Source: Aerococcaceae bacterium NML190073
Lineage (GTDB): Bacteria > Bacillota > Bacilli > Lactobacillales > Aerococcaceae
Direction of reading: 5' to 3'
NCBI GenBank assembly: GCA_026131555.1
Contig: JAMXJH010000002.1
Coordinates: 62,001 to 126,000, forward strand
DNA: 64,000 bases
The position numbers and the translations under genes are program-made. Of the stretch, positions 1-9,164 are shown in pieces; position 1 is the stretch's first letter, and every line of letters starts with the position of its first letter. Under the pieces are notes generated by a model. It was not told where the DNA came from, searched no databases, and saw nothing but the letters and a program-made list of their open reading frames with translations.

Positions 1-1
1 G

Positions 2-304
2 GAAATTTTAAGGGCAGCGGGTATTCCCTTTGCCTATGACCACTTCGCTGAGGGCGAGTCACCCGACCCGCCTTTTATCTGCTATCTGCTGCCGGATTCG
101 GATCACTTTTCCGCAGACGGCAGGGTCTATTACAAAATCAATGAAGTGCATATTGAACTCTACACAGATACCAAGGACTTGTCTGTGGAGGGGAAGCTGG
201 AAGCCGTTCTGGATGAGCATGGCATTTTCTATGACCGCTCCGAGGTATGGATCGAAAGCGAGAAACTGTATGAAGTCCTTTATTCTTTTGAAATGGAGGC
301 TTAA
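2..304 (+). CDS. Phage head-tail joining / tail completion protein (partial, 5' end outside window)
   Basis: Open from the first bases to TAA at 302-304 in the frame starting at base 2, giving about 100 C-terminal residues. The upstream part is outside the window. The fragment is a small alpha/beta protein with a run of aromatic and acidic residues (YYKINEVHIELYT) and ends EVLYSFEMEA. This resembles the small tail completion or tail terminator proteins that precede the major tail protein in siphophages of Firmicutes. The position, five bases before the major tail protein gene, supports this. The exact family (DUF3168-like or gp10-like) is not certain. Confidence 0.6.
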   Translation, partial: EILRAAGIPFAYDHFAEGESPDPPFICYLLPDSDHFSADGRVYYKINEVHIELYTDTKDLSVEGKLEAVLDEHGIFYDRSEVWIESEKLYEVLYSFEMEA

Positions 305-309
305 AAGCT

Positions 310-891
310 ATGGGTAATAAAGTTAAATACAATCTGAAGAATGTCCATGCGGCAAAGCTGAAGGAATCTGTGGTTGACGGTGTGACCAAGTACACCTATG
401 AAGCACCGAAGGCTATCCCCGGTGCAGTCAGCATCAGTCTGGATGCAGAGGGTGATTCCAGTCCCTTCTATGCAGACGGCATCGTGTATTTCCGTTCCGT
501 ATCCAACAACGGATACTCCGGTGATCTGGAAATCGCACTCATTCCTGAGTGGTTCCGTACCGAGATTCTCCAGGAGCTACTTGATTCCAATGGTGTGCTT
601 GTGGAGAAGTCTGATAACGCTGAGAGCGTGAAGTTTGCACTGCTTTTCGAGTTTGATGGCGATGTCCGTGCCATCCGTCATGTCATGTATAACTGCACCG
701 CATCCCGTCCTTCCATTGAGTCTGAGACCAAGGAAGATAAGATCGAGCCTGGCACGGAGACCTTGTCCCTTACCGCAGATCCCCGTGAGGATGGCCTGGT
801 TAAGAGCCGTACCGGAGATACCACTGCTGCGGATACCTATCAGAACTGGTATAAGACGGTGTATATCCCTGTGGAAGAGTCCAAGGGTTAA
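310..891 (+). CDS. Phage major tail protein (phi13 family)
   Basis: 193 residues, a normal length for the phi13-type major tail protein that polymerises into the tail tube. The N-terminus (MGNKVKYNLKNVHAAKL) and the central segment around YADGIVYFRSVSNNGYSGDL are typical of this family. The C-terminus carries a short Ser/Thr-rich stretch before the conserved aromatic strand. A GGAGG lies about 11 bases before the ATG. It sits between the tail completion gene and the tail assembly chaperone, the normal siphophage order. I am confident of the role; the subfamily is recognised from memory of the sequence pattern. Confidence 0.85.
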   Translation: MGNKVKYNLKNVHAAKLKESVVDGVTKYTYEAPKAIPGAVSISLDAEGDSSPFYADGIVYFRSVSNNGYSGDLEIALIPEWFRTEILQELLDSNGVLVEKSDNAESVKFALLFEFDGDVRAIRHVMYNCTASRPSIESETKEDKIEPGTETLSLTADPREDGLVKSRTGDTTAADTYQNWYKTVYIPVEESKG

Positions 892-905
892 TGGAGGTGT
901 GAGAT

Positions 906-1280
906 ATGCTTCAGAAAACAGTAAAAGTCGGTGACAAGGAGGTAGCGTTCCGCTCCTCCGCAACCATCCCTCGTTTATACCGCATCAAGTTCAAGAGGGA
1001 TATTTTCAAAGACCTGTCTAAGCTAGAACAGTCCTATAAGGGCAAGACCAGCGAAGGCGGGTCTTTTGAGATTGAAGATCTGGAGATTTTCGAGAACGTG
1101 GCCTACATCATGGCATTCCATGCAGACCACACAATTCCGGACAACATTGATGACTGGCTCGACCAGTTTGAAATGTTCTCCATTTATGAGGTTCTGCCGG
1201 AAATCCTGGAACTGTGGGGCACCAACCTCATCACGGATGTTCAGTCTAAAAAAAACTTAATCGCAGTGACCGGGAAATGA
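906..1280 (+). CDS. Phage tail assembly chaperone (gpG-like), zero-frame product
   Basis: 124 residues. In siphophages this protein binds the tape measure protein and keeps it soluble during tail assembly. The protein starts MLQKTVKVGDKEVAFRSSA and is mostly helical and acidic, as expected. It lies between the major tail protein and the tape measure genes. A perfect A AAA AAC slippery heptamer lies at 1250-1256, in phase, just before its C-terminus. This is the classical arrangement for producing a longer gpGT-like product by -1 frameshifting. The zero-frame stop TGA (1278-1280) overlaps an ATG at 1277 in the -1 frame. Confidence 0.8.
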   Translation: MLQKTVKVGDKEVAFRSSATIPRLYRIKFKRDIFKDLSKLEQSYKGKTSEGGSFEIEDLEIFENVAYIMAFHADHTIPDNIDDWLDQFEMFSIYEVLPEILELWGTNLITDVQSKKNLIAVTGK

Positions 1281-1447
1281 CAACGCCATTATTTCTCCTG
1301 CGCTGTACGGAGATAGGCATTGGCATTGCTGACCTTGACCTTCTTACCATCGGAATCGTGATGGATATGTGGACGGAGAAAGGCAATGACAGCGCCAAGT
1401 ATAACCATACTGTAGTTGCCGGGCAGGTGGAATTCGACAAATTTTAA
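1256..1447 (+). CDS. Tail assembly chaperone, -1 frameshift extension (gpT-like)
   Basis: After slippage at 1250-1256 the -1 frame stays open to TAA at 1445-1447, adding about 63 residues. The added part contains the pattern LRCTEIGIGIADLDLLTIG and ends VAGQVEFDKF, which resembles the second chaperone ORF found before tape measure genes in many siphophages. The fused product would be about 179 residues. The same segment could also be made as a separate 56-residue protein from ATG 1277 by ATGA coupling. The frameshift reading is favoured because the heptamer is perfect and correctly phased. Confidence 0.7.
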   Translation, partial: LNRSDREMTTPLFLLRCTEIGIGIADLDLLTIGIVMDMWTEKGNDSAKYNHTVVAGQVEFDKF

Positions 1448-1468
1448 GGAAAAGGAGGTGGAGCGCAT

Positions 1469-4400
1469 ATGGCAAGCAGAATCAAGGGCATTACCGTTGA
1501 GATCGGCGGTGATACCACAGGTCTGCAGAATGCGTTAAAAAACGTCAACTCACAGATCAAAAATACGCAGTCTGCCCTTAAAGATGTGAACAAGCTGCTG
1601 AAGCTTGACCCGTCCAATGCGGAGCTGCTGACACAAAAACAGAAGCACTTAAAGGATGCCATTGCCGCCACATCCGAAAAGCTCCAGTCCTTAAAGACGG
1701 CGCAGGAACAGGCAAAGGCACAGCTTGAAAGCGGTGACCTTGGGCAGGATAAATACGATGCTCTTCAGCGTGAGATCATTGAGACCGAACAGGAACTCAG
1801 GCGTCTGCAGGAGCAGGCTATCGAGTCCAATGCAGCTCTGGCAAAAATTGAAGAAGTCGGAGGCAAGTTAGAAACTGTCGGAAATAAGATGACAGGAGTA
1901 GGTCAGAAGCTCATCCCTGTCACTGCCGGGGTTACGGCTCTCGGCACGGCAGCGGTAAAGACCACTGCTGACTTCGATTCTTCCATGAGCCAGGTGCAGG
2001 CTACCATGGGCATTGCAAAAGATGCCATGTCTGACCTGAATGGAGAGTCCGTCAATACAATGGACGCTCTCCGCAATCTGGCAAAGCAGATGGGTTCGGA
2101 AACTGCATTCTCCGCAAGTGAGTGTGCGGATGCAATGAACTATCTGGCTCTTGCCGGATACAGTACCCAGGAAATCTACGATACGCTTCCGACCGTATTG
2201 AACCTAGCTGCCGCAGGCGGTATCGACCTTGCTTCTGCATCGGATATGGTCACGGATGCCATGTCTGCCCTCGGTATGGAAACCTCTGAAGCAGACACCA
2301 TGGTAGATCAGATGGCAAAGACCGCATCTTCTACCAATACCTCTGTGGCACAGCTTGGCGAGGGTAGCCTTACCATCGGTGCAACAGCGAGAACGGTAAA
2401 GGGCGGCACAGCTGAACTGAACACGGCACTGGGTATCCTTGCCAACAATGGTATTAAGGGTGCAGAGGGCGGTACGCACCTGCGAAATGTCATTCTGTCC
2501 CTGCAGAATCCTACGGATAAGGCTGCATCACAGATGGAAGCCCTTGGCATATCCGTCTATGACTCCGAAGGCAATATGCGTTCCCTCAATGATATCCTCG
2601 GAGACCTTAACACCTCTATGGATGGTATGACAGCCGAAGAGAAATCCAATATCATCAGTAAGATCTTCAACAAGACTGACCTATCCGCGGTAAATGCCTT
2701 GCTTGCCAATACCGGAGATACTTGGGATGACCTTCAGCAGTCCATCATCGACTCCGGCGGTGCCGCACAGCAGATGGCGGACACACAGCTGGATAACCTT
2801 TCCGGTCAGCTGACACTTTTGAAATCTGCACTGGAAGGCTTGGCTATTTCCTTTGGTGAAATCCTCATGCCGATGGTGCGAAGTGCCGTGGAGAAGATTC
2901 AGGCATTCGTTGATAAGCTGAACGGCATGAGCGATGCACAGAGGGAGACCATTATCAAGATTATGGCATTCACCGCTGCTTTGGGACCGCTTCTGATTAT
3001 TCTGGGCAAAACCATATCGACCGTTGGTACGACCATGAAAACCTTCTCGTCTCTGACGAAGGGCGTGGCAAAACTCGGCGTGAAGATTGCAGGAAGCAGC
3101 GGTTCTATTACTTCCCTTGGAAGTGCACTTGGAGCTGCGGCGGGTCCCGTCCTTGCTGTCGTGGCAGTGATTGCCGTCTTGGCAGCGGCTTTTAAACATC
3201 TGTGGGATACCAATGAAGAATTCCGTAATGCCATTACTGGTATCTGGGAAGGCATCAAATCAAAGTTCATGGAGTTTGGTCAGGCTATTACCGAAAGGCT
3301 CAATGCCCTGGGCTTTGACTTTCAGAATATCGTAGAGGTGCTGAAAGCAATATGGGATGGCTTCTGCAGTCTGCTTGCTCCGATATTTGAGGCGGCATTC
3401 TCTGTAATTTCTACGGTTCTTGGTACAGTCCTTGATGTCATAGTCGGCATCCTGGATGTGTTCATAGGACTTTTTACCGGGAACTGGTCGCAGATGTGGA
3501 ACGGCATTAAGGAGATTTTCTCCGGTATCTGGAATGGCATCACCGGAATACTCACTGCCGCGGTAAATATGCTGAAAGGCATCGCAGATGTATTTCTTGG
3601 TTGGTTCGGCACAAGTTGGGATGCACTGTGGACTTCCGTGACTACATTCTTCTCGAATATCTGGAACGGAATCGTATCTTTCTTCACTGGTATTTGGGAG
3701 ACCATCACGAACGTGGTTTCAGTGGGAATCCAGTTCATCGGTGCAATCCTGCAGGCGGCATTTGACATCATCACCTTGCCGTTCCGTTTTATCTGGGAGA
3801 ACTGCAAAGAGATTATTATCTCTGTGTTGGATGCCATAAAGAATACGGTATCCACGGTTATTAATGCCGTCAGCAGTGTGATTTCGACCGTCCTGAATGC
3901 CATCAAATCGGTATTCACCACGGTATGGAATGCAATAAAAACAACGGTCACTACGGTCGTGAACAGCATCAAAACCACGGTGACTACAGTATTCAATGCC
4001 ATCAAGTCGGTGGCAGCGACAGTGTGGAACGGCATCAAAACTGCTATCAGCACTGTGGTGGATGGGATTAAGAGCAAGGTATCCTCCGTGTTTGAATCCG
4101 TAAAGAGTGCGGTATCTTCTGTGTTCAACGGAATCAAGTCCACAGCTACCTCTGTGTGGAACAGCATTAAGAGTGCCATTACCACACCGATTGAAGCAGC
4201 AAAGAATACCGTAAAGTCGGCACTGGATAAGATCAGCGGATTCTTCTCCGGTCTGAAGCTTCAGCTGCCACATATCAAGCTGCCGCATTTCAGTATTTCC
4301 GGCAGCTTTTCCATCGCTCCTCCGAGCGTGCCTCATCTGTCGATTTCCTGGTACAAGGAGGGTGGTATCCTTACCCGTCCTACTGTATTCGGAATGAACG

Positions 4401-4654
4401 GCAGTTCTCTGATGGCAGGCGGTGAAGCAGGAGCAGAGGCGGTTCTGCCGCTCAGCAGTTTCTATAAGCAACTTGAGAGCATCATGGCAAGCCGATTTAA
4501 CAACGATAACGTGGAGAAATATCTGTCCATCATTGCAGCGAACAGCGGCAAAGGCATCTACCTAGATGACGGCACACTGGTCGGCAGGCTTCTTCCTGCC
4601 ATCGACAGCGGTCTTGGACAGACACAGAAACTGAATGCGAGGTTGAGCCTATGA
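1469..4654 (+). CDS. Phage tail tape measure protein (TP901 family)
   Basis: 1061 residues; sets tail length and is ejected with the DNA. The first about 150 residues are coiled coil (repeated Q/K/E heptads). Next comes the TP901-type core (about residues 150-330, with motifs such as MGSETAFSASECADAMNYL), then hydrophobic segments near residues 490-580 and 640-780. A long run of 11-residue repeats carrying W/F and NxIK (about residues 790-930) follows; such repeats are typical of tape measures. The C-terminus has a Gly-rich GGILTRPTVFGMNG segment often seen in this family. The start follows a strong AAGGAGGTG. Its stop overlaps the start of the Dit gene (ATGA). Confidence 0.93.
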   Translation: MASRIKGITVEIGGDTTGLQNALKNVNSQIKNTQSALKDVNKLLKLDPSNAELLTQKQKHLKDAIAATSEKLQSLKTAQEQAKAQLESGDLGQDKYDALQREIIETEQELRRLQEQAIESNAALAKIEEVGGKLETVGNKMTGVGQKLIPVTAGVTALGTAAVKTTADFDSSMSQVQATMGIAKDAMSDLNGESVNTMDALRNLAKQMGSETAFSASECADAMNYLALAGYSTQEIYDTLPTVLNLAAAGGIDLASASDMVTDAMSALGMETSEADTMVDQMAKTASSTNTSVAQLGEGSLTIGATARTVKGGTAELNTALGILANNGIKGAEGGTHLRNVILSLQNPTDKAASQMEALGISVYDSEGNMRSLNDILGDLNTSMDGMTAEEKSNIISKIFNKTDLSAVNALLANTGDTWDDLQQSIIDSGGAAQQMADTQLDNLSGQLTLLKSALEGLAISFGEILMPMVRSAVEKIQAFVDKLNGMSDAQRETIIKIMAFTAALGPLLIILGKTISTVGTTMKTFSSLTKGVAKLGVKIAGSSGSITSLGSALGAAAGPVLAVVAVIAVLAAAFKHLWDTNEEFRNAITGIWEGIKSKFMEFGQAITERLNALGFDFQNIVEVLKAIWDGFCSLLAPIFEAAFSVISTVLGTVLDVIVGILDVFIGLFTGNWSQMWNGIKEIFSGIWNGITGILTAAVNMLKGIADVFLGWFGTSWDALWTSVTTFFSNIWNGIVSFFTGIWETITNVVSVGIQFIGAILQAAFDIITLPFRFIWENCKEIIISVLDAIKNTVSTVINAVSSVISTVLNAIKSVFTTVWNAIKTTVTTVVNSIKTTVTTVFNAIKSVAATVWNGIKTAISTVVDGIKSKVSSVFESVKSAVSSVFNGIKSTATSVWNSIKSAITTPIEAAKNTVKSALDKISGFFSGLKLQLPHIKLPHFSISGSFSIAPPSVPHLSISWYKEGGILTRPTVFGMNGSSLMAGGEAGAEAVLPLSSFYKQLESIMASRFNNDNVEKYLSIIAANSGKGIYLDDGTLVGRLLPAIDSGLGQTQKLNARLSL

Positions 4655-5289
4655 GAAAACCGGATATTAAGATCAATGATATATGGATGAGCAGTCTCGG
4701 CAGGCTTCGTGAGAGCATTGACTTTCCAACTCCGCAGTCCCAGTCGGAGATGATCACTGTACCGGGACGTAATTCCCCAATCAGATACACTGAGGCTCTG
4801 GGACGTGTTTCCTATGAGCCTCGTTCTTTTGAAATCATACTGACCATGCTTGGCAGCAGAGAAAAATATAATGCTATGGTATCCGCTACGGTAAATTTCC
4901 TCGCAGGAAAGCTGTGCAGGGTTACCACTATCGAAGAACCGGAACTGTATGCGGTGGGAACGATTGAATGTTCTCCGGTGTATGATCCGCTTTCCTGTTC
5001 GGATGGGGATTCCTATCGTTATCATACGGATGAGACTGTGATTGCGATTTCGCCTGCAACTCAGCCAAGACCGTATATTCTGACAAACGATTTTATGCCA
5101 GTGGTTCCTGTTATAAAAACCACAGCTGAAACAAGTTTTTCATGGAAGGTTGGTAAGGATTCTTTCAGCAAAACAGTCAGTGCGGGTACATGGGAGTTCC
5201 CGGAAATGGAACTGCAGCATGGTGATAATTCCATCGTTATTGTTGGAACCGGGAATACCACTTTCCGCTATTGGGAGGGACGGCTATGA
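4651..5289 (+). CDS. Distal tail protein (Dit, siphovirus-type tail component)
   Basis: 212 residues. Dit forms the hub ring joining the tail tube to the baseplate. The N-terminal pattern (around IDFPTPQSQSEMITVPGRN) matches the Dit belt domain of Firmicutes siphophages; the C-terminal half forms a beta-sandwich-like segment (TWEFPEMELQHGDNSIVI). The ATG overlaps the tape measure stop by four bases, and its own stop overlaps the next start, so translation is coupled. Length and order agree with the family. Confidence 0.85.
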   Translation: MRKPDIKINDIWMSSLGRLRESIDFPTPQSQSEMITVPGRNSPIRYTEALGRVSYEPRSFEIILTMLGSREKYNAMVSATVNFLAGKLCRVTTIEEPELYAVGTIECSPVYDPLSCSDGDSYRYHTDETVIAISPATQPRPYILTNDFMPVVPVIKTTAETSFSWKVGKDSFSKTVSAGTWEFPEMELQHGDNSIVIVGTGNTTFRYWEGRL

Positions 5290-6743
5290 GCATATTTCGT
5301 ATTTATGTGGATGGCAGTCTGTTCTATCATCCCAATTTATCAAAACTTGCCATCACCCATGCACAGGTCTCCGAGGATGCAGAGAGTATCGACAGCTTTA
5401 CCCTGTCGGCTCCTTATAATCATCCGTACCTAGATACCATCCGTCCAATGGCATCCGTTATCGTCTGCAAAAAGGATGAGGATGTGGTGTTTGAAGGGCG
5501 CGCCTTGGATGAGGGCAGTGATTTCTACAACACCCATACCTGGACTTGTGAGTACTGTCTTGCTTATCTGAAGGATACCATTCAGCCGCCGTTTTCCTAC
5601 AAGGGTCCGCTGAGAGGTCTGCTTGAATACTTCCTTCGCATTCATAACGAAGCGGTGGAAGAGCAGAAAAGGTTTGTTCTGGGGAATGTTACTGTCAGGG
5701 ATGACAACGATTATATTTCCTACAGCAATTCCGAGTATTCCGTCACCATGGATACCATCAAGAATAAGCTCCTGGATACCCATGGCGGCTATCTGCAGAT
5801 CAGATACACTGAAAGCGGCAAGGTACTGGATTACTTGGAGGACTTTAATCTAAGGACTTTGCAGACCGTAGAGTTTGGCAAGAACCTTTTGGATGTGAAG
5901 ATCACCCGTGACCATACGGAACGGGCAACGGCTCTCATTCCGCTGGGGGCAAAGAAAAAGACCACCGATGAGGAAGGCAACGAAACCGAGTCTGATGAGC
6001 GAGTGGACATCACATCCGTCAACGGCGGCAAAAACTATATCTGCGATGAGAATGCAGTAAAAGAGATCGGTTGGATATGGACGAGTGAGATCTGGGAGAA
6101 TGTAACCCTTCCGGGCAATCTTCTCCGTAAGGCAAAGACCAGACTGGCAGACCTCATCAAGGGAGTCACCAGTATTGAACTCACCATCGTGGATGAGTCC
6201 GATACCGGTGCGGACATCGGGGATATCCGTGCAAGGATGTATGTGGAGTGTATCTCAAAACCGCATGGTATCAATGGAACATATCTTGTTGTGAGCAGAA
6301 CGAGAGATTATCTGAATCCCTCTGGCAATACCATCACCATTGGAGCAAGCGGTGTGACATTGACCTCGGCAACAGCACAGCAGAACAGAAATATCGAGGC
6401 TTTGGAAGATGACCTTTTCGGGCAGACCTCAAAGATAGAATCCATTTCTGGCAGAATCGATGACATCAATGCGCAGAAGATGTACCGCACAGAACTGGTG
6501 GTGGACGGTGTGAGTATCTTCCGGGATAAGGGTCAGGCAAGCACCATGCGGTACAGGGTCTATTCCTGGGATAAGGACATCACGGATACGCTGTCTGCAT
6601 CTGCCTTTGTATGGCACCGCCGTTCCGGGAATTCTGAAACAGACGCCCAGTGGGATGCCTCCCATATCGGCATGAAAACAATCACAATTACCACAGAGGA
6701 TGTGCAGGACAACGCATCTTTTTTCTGTGAAGTAACACTTTAA
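5286..6743 (+). CDS. Tail-associated protein Tal / prophage endopeptidase tail family
   Basis: 485 residues from ATG 5286. An in-frame TTG at 5271 lies inside the Shine-Dalgarno (GGGAGGG, 5273-5279) and is not the start. Tal forms the tail tip; in many phages a C-terminal lysin domain is attached, but none is obvious here. The N-terminal 380 residues resemble the gp27-like hub fold of the prophage endopeptidase tail family (segments ATALIPLGAKKKTTDEEG and VVSRTRDYLNPSGNTITIG). The last 100 residues after a short helical linker form an Ig-like beta region (FVWHRRSGNSETDAQWDA), repeated in style in the next gene. Confidence 0.8.
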   Translation: MSIFRIYVDGSLFYHPNLSKLAITHAQVSEDAESIDSFTLSAPYNHPYLDTIRPMASVIVCKKDEDVVFEGRALDEGSDFYNTHTWTCEYCLAYLKDTIQPPFSYKGPLRGLLEYFLRIHNEAVEEQKRFVLGNVTVRDDNDYISYSNSEYSVTMDTIKNKLLDTHGGYLQIRYTESGKVLDYLEDFNLRTLQTVEFGKNLLDVKITRDHTERATALIPLGAKKKTTDEEGNETESDERVDITSVNGGKNYICDENAVKEIGWIWTSEIWENVTLPGNLLRKAKTRLADLIKGVTSIELTIVDESDTGADIGDIRARMYVECISKPHGINGTYLVVSRTRDYLNPSGNTITIGASGVTLTSATAQQNRNIEALEDDLFGQTSKIESISGRIDDINAQKMYRTELVVDGVSIFRDKGQASTMRYRVYSWDKDITDTLSASAFVWHRRSGNSETDAQWDASHIGMKTITITTEDVQDNASFFCEVTL

Positions 6744-6756
6744 GGAGGAAATGCAA

Positions 6757-8580
6757 ATGCCTACAGTATTAACATCGAGCCAGCAGACCTTTGTGGATAT
6801 TACAGACCAGAGGAAACTGTCGGCTTATATCACTTCCAATCTGCCTAAGACGCAGAGCGAAGATCCCAATGTCCTGCCGCATACCTATGCACCGAGCTGG
6901 GCATCCACCAATCTGACACTGACTCCTGTGGTTTTCCTAGATCAGAGCAGTGTGGCCTTAAATGCCACAGGTCTGACAATCACCTGGAAGAGAAAGGACG
7001 GCACCAGTGCAGAAGCCAACCTGACTACCGGAGAAACCGTGACCAACGGCATTCTTAAGGTCACACAGAACAAGCTGTCTGCGTCCGCATCCGGCATGAT
7101 TACCTACATCTGCTATATCAGTTACTATGATTCCGAAACGAAGAATACGGTCAATATCTCTTCGGATATCACCTATACGCTGGTTAAGAATGCAACGAAT
7201 GCAAAGCTTGCCTATGTGACCGCTGATACCTATGTATTCAAGTACGATACTTCCGGTTCCCTTGTTGGAGCATCACAGGCAGCACTTTCTGCACAGGTGC
7301 AGGGTGTGACTATCAGTAAATGGCAGTACAAGAACAGCTCCGGCAATTGGGCGGATTATCCGACCACTTCGGACAATACCAATATTACGAGCGGCACCCT
7401 TGTAGTGAAGCCTGCTCATTCTGTTTTTATCAACAACGTGGCACAGATCAAAGTGGTAACCTCCGATTCTGATGTCTACGATACCGTCTCCATCACCAAG
7501 ATGTATGATGGAACCAAGGGCGATCCCGGCACTCCGGGCAGTACGGGTGCAGCGGGAACTGGCGGACTTTCCGTCATTCTGGGCAATGAGACTCAGGCCA
7601 TTGCGTGTACAGCTAGCGGCACAACATCGGCGGCATCGACCATCACGATTCCATTTACTGGATATGTGGGTATTACCCAGACTGCCTGTAGCTGCACGGT
7701 GGGGACCCTGCCGACTGGTATTACTGTAAAATCCAATACAGCGGCAACAGCATCTGCAGTCGGAAAACTGGAACTGTCTGTGGCATCATCCTCTAGTCTT
7801 GGTGGCAGTTCTGTTCTGTCCGGCGATATCACATTGACCTTCGCCATTTCCGGCAAGACCGTGACCAAAGTATTCTCCTGGATCAAGGCGAAGGCAGGCT
7901 CTAATGGTACTGCCGCAGTTGTGTTCTCTGTGTATGCACCTAACGGCACAGTGGTGCAAAACCAGTCAGGCACACTTCAGCTTGCCACTTCAGCCTACAG
8001 CGGTACGACTGCTATCACCTCTGCAGCCTATCAGTGGGCAAAGTACGTGAACGGCAGCTGGACGAACATCAGCGGTGCGACTTCTTCCACACTGACAGTT
8101 TCTGGTTCGGATATCGTAAATATCCAGTCTTACAGATGTACCATGACATACTCTGGCAAAACCTATGTGGATGTTATTACCGTAGAGGACAAATCTGACC
8201 CGTATGTTTCTGAAATGCTCTCCATAGGTGGGTTCACCGTAAAGAACAATCTCGGCGGTGTAGTGCCGTATGTCGTTGTCCGTACCAATCAGAAAGAAGT
8301 TGACCCTCTGCTTGGTATCATCAGCGAGACGGCACCTTCTTCTCCGAAAAGCGGAGATTACTGGTATAAGATTGACCATTCCGCAAAGACTGTGACCTTG
8401 ATGAAATGCAGCGGTTCCGCCTGGACTGTTTCAGCGGACAGTCAGTCCATGACCTACACCTGGTATGCCCAGGACAAGGATGGCAGAGAGATAAGCTTTG
8501 GCAAGAGCGGAAAGGTAATCTATCTGTCTGCCTCGGATATCGACAGCATCATGACATTGCAGTGCGACGTTTCTGGGTAA
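6757..8580 (+). CDS. Phage tail/baseplate protein with Ig-like domains and short collagen-like linker
   Basis: 607 residues from ATG 6757. The upstream ATG at 6751 is only two bases from the AAGGAGG (6742-6748), so 6757 with eight bases is preferred. The protein is Ser/Thr-rich and beta-rich, with Ig-like blocks (ITWKRKDGTSAEANLTTG; YQWAKYVNGSWTNISGAT; YTWYAQDKDGREI). A short Gly-X-Y run (GDPGTPGSTGAAG) near residue 250 acts as a collagen-like linker. Such proteins lie between Tal and the receptor-binding fibre and probably display domains on the baseplate. No enzymatic motif is visible. The precise name is uncertain. Confidence 0.65.
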   Translation: MPTVLTSSQQTFVDITDQRKLSAYITSNLPKTQSEDPNVLPHTYAPSWASTNLTLTPVVFLDQSSVALNATGLTITWKRKDGTSAEANLTTGETVTNGILKVTQNKLSASASGMITYICYISYYDSETKNTVNISSDITYTLVKNATNAKLAYVTADTYVFKYDTSGSLVGASQAALSAQVQGVTISKWQYKNSSGNWADYPTTSDNTNITSGTLVVKPAHSVFINNVAQIKVVTSDSDVYDTVSITKMYDGTKGDPGTPGSTGAAGTGGLSVILGNETQAIACTASGTTSAASTITIPFTGYVGITQTACSCTVGTLPTGITVKSNTAATASAVGKLELSVASSSSLGGSSVLSGDITLTFAISGKTVTKVFSWIKAKAGSNGTAAVVFSVYAPNGTVVQNQSGTLQLATSAYSGTTAITSAAYQWAKYVNGSWTNISGATSSTLTVSGSDIVNIQSYRCTMTYSGKTYVDVITVEDKSDPYVSEMLSIGGFTVKNNLGGVVPYVVVRTNQKEVDPLLGIISETAPSSPKSGDYWYKIDHSAKTVTLMKCSGSAWTVSADSQSMTYTWYAQDKDGREISFGKSGKVIYLSASDIDSIMTLQCDVSG

Positions 8581-8592
8581 GGAGGTGTTCGA

Positions 8593-9150
8593 ATGGCACT
8601 TTTGACCTGCTGTCAGCAGACATTTCAGAATGTAACGGCATATGAGGAAATGCTCGGTGATGTGGATAATCTCAAGGTGCAGGTGCATGAGTGCTATGCC
8701 GAAATCTCCAAAACCTCCAGTGAGATCATCAGTACCGTCCAGGACACCTACCTTTCCAAATCCGATCTTGAATCCATACGGCAGGATTTTCAAACCAGCA
8801 TCACACAGAACAGCAGTGAGATACGTATGGATTTTACGTCTATTACGGATGAAATCAAAGGAAACGTTGCATATAACCAAGAGTTGCTTGAAGAGTATAT
8901 CCGTTTTAAGGGTGCGCTTATTGAGCTTGGCAGAGTTGGTAATGCCTTCACTGCCGAGCTTTCTAATGTAGAACTTGCCTTCAAGGAAAATGGTCAGAAA
9001 ATCGCATACATTTCAAATAACAGCTTAGTTATTACCAATACAGAAATCAGAAACAAGCTGTCTCTTGGAAATGAAGCGAGAGGATGGTTTGATTTTATAC
9101 CAAGAACAAACGGAAATCTTTCCATAAAATGGAGAAATCCAGTATCGTAA
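8593..9150 (+). CDS. Phage minor tail / baseplate coiled-coil protein
   Basis: 185 residues. The first 130 residues are predicted coiled coil, rich in E, S and I (AEISKTSSEIISTVQDTYLS), followed by a small beta region (IAYISNNSLVITNTEIRNKL). This is typical of the linker proteins that join the baseplate to receptor-binding fibres in Firmicutes phages, and similar sequences often form the C-terminus of large baseplate proteins. It starts 10 bases after the previous stop with AAGGAGGTG and is followed by the fibre gene after 14 bases. No enzymatic residues are seen. Confidence 0.6.
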   Translation: MALLTCCQQTFQNVTAYEEMLGDVDNLKVQVHECYAEISKTSSEIISTVQDTYLSKSDLESIRQDFQTSITQNSSEIRMDFTSITDEIKGNVAYNQELLEEYIRFKGALIELGRVGNAFTAELSNVELAFKENGQKIAYISNNSLVITNTEIRNKLSLGNEARGWFDFIPRTNGNLSIKWRNPVS

Positions 9151-9164
9151 AGGAGTGATGAATT

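Noticed and set aside
3322-4185. 287-codon open frame on the minus strand inside the tape measure gene
   Set aside because: It mirrors the 11-residue repeats of the tape measure, has no ribosome site and no family resemblance; a shadow frame.
8593-9150. 185-aa tail protein as a separate toxin or regulator
   Set aside because: Coiled-coil and beta composition and its place between baseplate and fibre genes fit a structural role.
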